This document shows, one piece after another, positions 58,413 through 64,000 of a stretch of 64,000 nt of DNA. The first letter of the stretch is position 1, and each line of letters starts with the position of its first letter. Both the position numbers and the translations under genes were made by a program. The notes beneath the pieces are model-generated. The model did no database searches. It had not been told where the DNA came from and saw only the letters and a list, made by a program, of their open reading frames with translations. This DNA is from Apostichopus japonicus (taxonomy: Eukaryota; Echinodermata; Holothuroidea; Aspidochirotida; Stichopodidae), in contig NC_092583.1 of the NCBI RefSeq assembly GCF_037975245.1, positions 4,125,264 through 4,189,263 on the forward strand, written 5' to 3'.

Positions 58413-58698
58413 ATATTAAGGAACACTCGGCCTTTACAGGGATTTATAGACTTCTGTACTACATTGGATAGTTTGTCGAGTGTATTAGAGTTTTGCGTTC
58501 TATATACTGTCTACACTTTTTTCTCCTTTTTTTAAAATGCAATTGACCATTACATGTGTTGGCTGAATGGAGTAGGCTATATCCTGTAAAGAAACAAGCT
58601 CGTGCGTAAGAATGTCTTTGAAGCTTTGTGTCCATTTTAGCATATTTAGCATTTTTTGCGTCGTTAATTGTATATATATATATGTATGTTTGTATTTT

Positions 58699-58922
58699 AG
58701 ATCCTCCTGCAAGCACGGAACTCGCGAAGAAGCCTTATTGGCTTATCAAAGCCGTAAGCTGTCCGAAGTCAGTCTCTTACATTCATGTTTAACGTCCATG
58801 ATTATGAATTGTCAATTGTCAACAAACATTGTAATTGGACGACACACATTAATCTTGGAGTGACTCGAACCGGGGACCTTATGATTGGAAGGCACTGGCG
58901 TTAACTACTGAGCTAACACTCC
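58699..58922 (-). mobile_element. tRNA-derived SINE, family 2, best-preserved copy
   Basis: On the minus strand: GGAGTGTTAGCTCAGTAG then 'ttaacgccagtgcc' (A-box), and CCCCGGTTCGAGTCACTCC (B-box GGTTCGAGTCA). The body includes 'ttgacaattgacaattcataatc' and 'gcgagttccgtgcttgcaggaggatct'. The tail at its low-coordinate side is TATG/TATA simple repeat. A tRNA-like head with a clean B-box, but not a tRNA gene. Confidence 0.82.
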
Positions 58923-59676
58923 TTGATTGTAAGTTTGTAAAAAAAAATTGTCTTTTGTAAGTTGTCTCTTTGAGACGTTCGCTAGCAAAACTACGGCACA
59001 GTGAAAATTTGGAAGCAACTATCATGTTAACTCCACAAATGCTGTATGTTGTTATTGAAGATTTATTCTAGGTAGTATACAGTACTCGATATTACAAGGG
59101 CGTATATACCCAATATGTTCTGATATTTAGTCTTATTGTTACGGTACGGTATGCGTTGTTCTGTAAGCCTTTGTTCCCTGATTGGAAAATTAAAGTTACC
59201 ATACCACAACATCTTTGTCGAGAAAAGTCCGTTTACTGATAGACCTATCAATATGACTCTCCTTTATGTTTGCTGATAAAATCATTGTTAGTTCAAATAT
59301 GTAATTGTGTCTCGTGATCTAAGGATCGGTGCAGGGTATACATGGATAAATTGATATATTTTGTGAGAGCAAAATTTTCCCTACAGGTGACAAAGTCTTC
59401 TTCAAATTTGACTCAGGCCTGATGAATTAGTTTTGTAAATTAGATTAATTTCAATTTTCATTGTCTTTCGTTTATTGATAACCAACAATAGAATGATCTT
59501 CATCATTATCTTCAAAGTTAATAGAAAGAACATTCATTCTGTTATGATGTAAATGATATTTGACTAGACAAAATCAATATCGCGAGTCTTTCAATGAAAT
59601 CAGCTTAGGTCAATAACCTATGACACGACTTTAACCATTTTACAATAGGCACCTAATCTGTCCAACTTTGAGAACA
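58923..59676. other. Intergenic, nothing recognised
   Basis: No credible gene or repeat boundary identified. Confidence 0.4.
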
Positions 59677-60050
59677 TTAAAGGGAGTGAAGACTCGCGCA
59701 CAAAGAAACTTCTGATGCCGGTAATCTGACCTGGTTTCGATGAGGAGTAACAGAAGTGTTAGACACCACTATCGAACCCAGAGAATGCACACACAGCTTG
59801 CTACCGTCAGGACGGTAATTAGACACTAGTGTACAGTCAGTACATACAGCTGCGGTCGACAATACCCAAAACACAGTGTACATAACAGCGATGGACATCT
59901 CATGTCCAGATAAAAGATAACAAGATATTACGTTACATTACTGTCTGCATTTTGTAGCGACAAGATAAAAACGTCACTTGCAAGCAACTGAAAGTTAACT
60001 TTTTTTCAGAGGGCGGCACGCGGTTTTGAGCGAGTCTTCAATGCCTTTAA
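59677..60050 (-). mobile_element. TTAA-bounded MITE copy, reverse orientation
   Basis: TTAAAGGGAGTGAAGACTCG at the left and GAGTCTTCAATGCCTTTAA at the right; 374 bp, reverse relative to 45782-46151. Confidence 0.82.
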
Positions 60051-60275
60051 ATTTGCTATCAATGAAATGATAGATAGACAGATGGACCGACGGACCGATG
60101 TTAGAGTAGTTGGAATTGGGAGACATGTCGGAAAAAAGAACAACCTCATGTTTTTGTCGGGAAACAAGCCACGTGCAAATATCAAATGGGGCATGGACGT
60201 CGCTTAGGGCGAGTTCTTGGGCCGAGATGTCTTGATATATACCCACCCTCCATAACATTTAAATGTGTAATACGA

Positions 60276-60412
60276 ATAGGAGATGTATGTATGTATGTAT
60301 GTATGTATGCTCGAGCGAAAAACATCGTAATAGGAGATGTATGTATGCTCGAGCGAAAAACATCTTACATAGCGCACACACTGCCATCTTACGGTAGCGC
60401 ACACACTGCCGC
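60276..60412. repeat. Two adjacent local duplications
   Basis: 'aataggagatgtatgtatg ... ctcgagcgaaaaacatc' occurs twice (about 60276-60326 and 60329-60363), differing in the number of ATGT units. Immediately after, 'agcgcacacactgccatcttacggt' is followed by a second 'agcgcacacactgcc'. Confidence 0.8.
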
Positions 60413-60419
60413 ATGTGTT

Positions 60420-61140
60420 TGCACAGTGTGGAAGTTCTGTTTGCATATAAACTACACTAATTATAAAATGGAGAGATTTTTTTCCCAGTCATTATCGATC
60501 AACTTTAACTTACGATGTGGCTCGCTGACGTCATTTTTGAAAGCGCCCTCGTTACATAATGGCCGTCAACACAGTAGGTGTGAAAAAAATCATTAGAAAA
60601 ATCCTGGAAATTCGGGGAAAGGTAGATCTGACTAGTTATTGCACAGAGGGTGTAAGAATATTATAGTCTCTAATATATGTGGTCACTGAAAAACCCCAGG
60701 GATTATTTCTTCTTTGAATTATGTCTATAATAGTCTCAACTATACAGAGAGATTGTACATGGTTTATATTGCCAAAGGATCTTCCATATTGCAAAGGGGT
60801 TGTTGTCCTTTTGCCGAGAGCACCAAACTCAGCTGGAAAAATTGCTATTTCATGTTCGGAGAATTCAGCTAATAACAGGGTCAACGTCTGGCCAATCGTT
60901 ATTGGAATGCACAGGTGACAAATCCATTATAAGTCATACACGCATGTACCGATACGCTCTACAGTATCCAGCATAGCTCTCTATATAAAATGAGTACCTC
61001 AGCTCCATGTTTCTATGCATGGTATATCCAATTAGCAGAGAATCAGCTCGTTGTAATATCTGTGGCCTATTCGCTACGTTTACGTGCAGTATCTGCTCTC
61101 TTTATAACGGACTCCTGATAAACAGTTGACAATGATCACA
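60420..61140. other. Intergenic, nothing recognised
   Basis: The small frames on opposite strands at 60636-60918 are shadows of one another and show no domain. No RNA gene seen. Confidence 0.35.
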
Positions 61141-61144
61141 CAGT

Positions 61145-61265
61145 CACAGTCTCGGTGCTGGTGGGGGGGGGGGGGGGGTGAGAATTAGTAGATCGGTTAA
61201 GTCGTTTGGTTTTCGTGCATGCCTAGGTTCTATCCTGGGTGACTTTTCTTAATATGCAAGCTAAC
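61145..61265 (+). repeat. Possible tRNA-like SINE head after a G run
   Basis: After a G homopolymer (about 61162-61178) comes 'gaattagtagatcggttaag' (A-box-like) and, 30 bases on, GGTTCTATCCTGG, a degenerate B-box. A similar C-run beside GGGTTCAATCTG (minus strand) occurs near 22775-22815. Weak evidence. Confidence 0.3.
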
Positions 61266-61715
61266 ATGTAGATGTAATGAACCAATACGTGGCTGGTGTA
61301 AACACGTAGGTTGTTGTAGTAGAATAACATGTACGCGATAGTCATTAGAGAGTTATATAGAGCTATATAGGCAGAATTTTAATCATTGATATGTCATATA
61401 TTCTAAGAAAATACAAGCATTTGGGAGTATTGGTATTGTTTATATAGCTATTTCTGTCTTTTTTGCACATTAAAATATTTTATTAATTTAATTTCTGGAA
61501 TGTTCCTTTAAAGCTAAATTGATGATGGCCGTTGGCTCCTCTCTACAGTCTCTAACGTTACTGTAAATTCATTGTTTTATAAATTCTTATAACTCAGTCA
61601 AAAACATGTTCTTTTGTCCATTTCCTATATAATCAAAGGAGCATACTTGGATGATATTCAACACCATTTGTACTTGAAAAATTAATAATGCATTGTTAAC
61701 ATATTACTCGAGGCC

Positions 61716-62045
61716 TTAAAGGGTGTGAAGACTTGCGCAAAGAGAAACGTCTAATGCCGGTAATCTGACCTAGTTTCGAATGAGGTGTAACAGAAGTGTT
61801 AGACACCACCATCGATCGCACTACTAGTGTACAGTCAGTACATACAGCTGCGGTTAATATACCCACATCACAGTGTACAAACGGTACAGCGATGGACATC
61901 TCAGGTCCAGCTAAAGATAACAAGGTATCACGTTTCATTACTGTCTGCATTTTGTAGCGACAAGAGAAAAACTTCACTTGCAAGCAACGGAAAGTTAACT
62001 TTTTAAAGATGGCGCCATGCTGTTTGGGGCGCGTCTTCAGTGCCA
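61716..62045 (-). mobile_element. TTAA-bounded MITE copy, reverse orientation, decayed right end
   Basis: TTAAAGGGTGTGAAGACTTG at the left. The right end retains 'gcgtcttcagtgcc' but has lost the terminal TTTAA. An internal deletion removes the segment around the 'tattttctgggatcg' landmark. Confidence 0.75.
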
Positions 62046-62899
62046 ATGAACTGACCTGACTGTCTGTGAATTAAACTACGTAGACCAGCCACTTTAATGG
62101 ATGGGCATCAGATGGTTAATATGGTTACTTAACACTACACACACCCACACACAAACACAAAACACAATTTGGACTTAAAGTAGTGCTCTGTGATATTATA
62201 CAACATAACATAATTCATTTTGTGCTTTAAAGTCACCCTTCAAATGGATACATTAGGCATCAGCTTACAAGCCTTGTGTAACCTTCAGAGTATCATATTT
62301 GGTGAGCCTGTTGGCGTTCCATTAAAAGACTGAATACCCGCTTTTCTTTAAGAGAGGTATATGCTTAGTTTGTATGGAAACATAACTTTGAATTAATTTA
62401 TATATGCTCTTGAAAGTTCATTTCACACTTCACATGGTTTGTGACAATACTGAATTGTCTGTTGCTCTTTTTCAATTTTGCCCACGCAATATATCTCTGT
62501 TATTGAGAAGGTTTGTTATTGAGAAGGTTTGTCGACAACCAGACTGTGGTAGGCAGGCAGAGCTAAGTTGCTGAATGAGAAATACCGATGTTGTCACTGC
62601 TTGCCAACAGACATTAGTTTTTATGACAGACATGTTTGTTTAATCACTTATAGGCTCTCACAGTGACCTTTCTTATATACATTTTATGCTAAGCGGAAAT
62701 TATCGCCGGCATTATTGAAAGTTCAAAGTTACGGATTTCTTTCCGTTGTTGTTTTTTTCTTCCCGAGATCAGCCATTTTGATGCTTTCGTTTGTTTTGTT
62801 TTCTTGCTTTGTTTTTTGTTTTGTTTTGTTTGTGTTTTCTAACCGAACTCAAATGTTTGCTCTCATGAAATGTGGTCAAAATAAGCGTAAAATGTGAAA
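62046..62899. other. Intergenic, nothing recognised
   Basis: AT-rich DNA with a (GTTTT)n-like stretch near 62795-62832. No gene seen. Confidence 0.4.
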
Positions 62900-62907
62900 C
62901 ATTTGAC

Positions 62908-63265
62908 CAAGGGCGTAGGAACCGGGGGGCTGGGGGGGGGGGGGCGCCAGCCCCCCCCCAGTGAAAAACATGGGGGGCGGAAGTATCATTCCGCCCCCCC
63001 TCTCCGCAAGTCAGAAAACCCCTTTTTCATTTCCAAATCAGAAAAAAATCTCATTTGGAGCACCAAATTGCATTTAAGGCCAGGTGAAAATGCAAAATTC
63101 TTTACAAAATGGAGTGAGAGTTGAAGTATGCTATATTGCACCAAATTGCATCTGAGGCCACTGGAAATGCAAAAAAACACCCCCTTCCCCTTTGAGCCCC
63201 TCCCCCAGGCCGGCCATCAGTCTTCAGCCCCCCCCCCCACTCAAAAGTACCTTCCTACGCCACTG
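62908..63265. mobile_element. hAT-like MITE, 358 bp, perfect 8-bp duplication
   Basis: Left end CAAGGGCGTAGGAACC; right end CTTCCTACGCCACTG, reverse complement CAGTGGCGTAGGAAG. CATTTGAC is directly repeated at 62900-62907 and 63266-63273. Inside are G and C runs and two direct copies of 'caccaaattgcat.t.aggcca.' (about 63061 and 63140). No coding sequence. Confidence 0.9.
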
Positions 63266-63679
63266 CATTTGACTTTTCCAATAAGATACGATTGCTCTCT
63301 CAGTCACGTTGAAAACCCAGATATCTCGTATAGCAATTTCAAACTTTCTGAATTGCGATGACCTGGCATAAGTGGAAATTTCAGATATTTACAAGAAATG
63401 AATCAAAATTAGAAGTCATATAGTAATTGCAGGACGTTGTATTACCTATATGTAAATATGGTAGTAGTGAATGCTTCATCGAGGGGTACTGGTTCTTAAA
63501 CACTCTTGATTCTTTGTTTGGAAATACTTTTCAGCGTCATTATTCTCATATATCCATCTGTAAGTTAGACAAAATTTAAACCCGATTCAATTTGAGGACG
63601 GGTTACTGACCTACTATGTCTGGTTGCAGTAATGAACTCATAGAAAAAGTCTGTTCGTTCGTTTTTATGGTCCTTCTGT

Positions 63680-63830
63680 TTGTTTGTAAATTTCTTATTG
63701 TTTCATTCACTAGCTTTGATGAATAGTATTGGTTTTTTTTTCTAGTGTCAATAATTCTTTGTTATAACTACTTTTGTCAGTGAGTTGCTTACATATGAGA
63801 AATAACTTGAATTGAATGGAACTGAAATTG
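63680..63830 (+). repeat. Probable LINE 3' tail
   Basis: 'cactagctttgatgaatag', then 'tttttttttctagtgtc', ending 'aataacttgaattgaatggaactg'. Same arrangement as 58190-58412. The last 170 bases of the window contain nothing recognisable. Confidence 0.4.
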
Positions 63831-64000
63831 GTGCAAAATGCTCACAAAAAAAGAAAAAGGTGGAGTCATTGAGTTGTTAAAAGTCGACTCATTCAACTGT
63901 AAAGAGTCTGGTCACGGAATCTAGAACTACGAGTAAGAAGGACAATATGGTCGATTAGTTCAGTTGTCGCTACAACTTGGTGGTACCAGGCTAATTGATA

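Noticed and set aside
61696-62046. 116-codon frame, and similar frames at 45813-45995, 52070-52285 and 59677-59898
   Set aside because: All fall within copies of the TTAA-bounded MITE. The frames differ between copies and start or stop at different places.

Overview
This is animal nuclear DNA: low gene density, intronless-looking transporter genes separated by 14-17 kb of transposon debris, tRNA-derived SINEs, non-LTR retrotransposon pieces, many miniature inverted-repeat elements and long (AT)n tracts. I see no bacterial operons, ribosome binding sites, CRISPR arrays or phage genes. The repeat style (hAT-like elements starting CAGKGGCG, repeats carrying AGGTCAAAGGTCA, SINE tails) suggests a marine invertebrate deuterostome, perhaps an echinoderm such as a sea cucumber. 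That placement is inference, with low-to-moderate confidence.

The only convincing host genes are four paralogues of one family, all on the minus strand: EamA/drug-metabolite-transporter proteins resembling SLC35G1. Three are intact single-exon reading frames: 23210-24328 (372 aa), 41097-42167 (356 aa) and 56353-57519 (388 aa). The fourth, 6887-9935, is broken by a 1.9-kb hAT-like insertion with a perfect 8-bp target duplication, a 4-nt insertion and a +1 frameshift. Together they look like a dispersed tandem duplication cluster whose copies keep diverging while transposons accumulate between and inside them.

Layout. 1-5150: repeat fragments and a palindromic MITE. 5157-9935: the broken transporter, flanked and split by hAT-like elements. 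10.3-20.2 kb: a 138-bp tandem repeat, palindromic MITEs, large (AT)n tracts with a long inverted repeat, SINEs, and a TTAA-bounded MITE with another element inserted in it. 21.8-22.4 kb: a 3' LINE fragment. 23.2-24.3 kb: first intact transporter. 25.5 kb: SINE. 27.6-31.8 kb: a probable DNA transposon with decayed long inverted ends, carrying a broken cysteine-rich gene. 34.6-38.3 kb: a decayed non-LTR retrotransposon (endonuclease plus reverse transcriptase, minus strand) with a MITE inserted in its coding region. 39.0-39.4 kb: hAT MITE. 41.1-42.2 kb: second intact transporter. 43.4-44.4 kb: a C/G-run palindromic element of unknown class. 45.8-55.2 kb: TTAA MITEs, five hAT-like elements or fragments, and SINEs. 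56.1-57.5 kb: a SINE immediately next to the stop codon of the third intact transporter. 58-64 kb: LINE tails, a SINE, TTAA MITEs and a final hAT MITE.

The most informative observation is a set of hAT-like elements, most with perfect or near-perfect 8-bp duplications. Many of them, or fragments of them, share a conserved module of about 100 bp. One of them destroyed a transporter copy.
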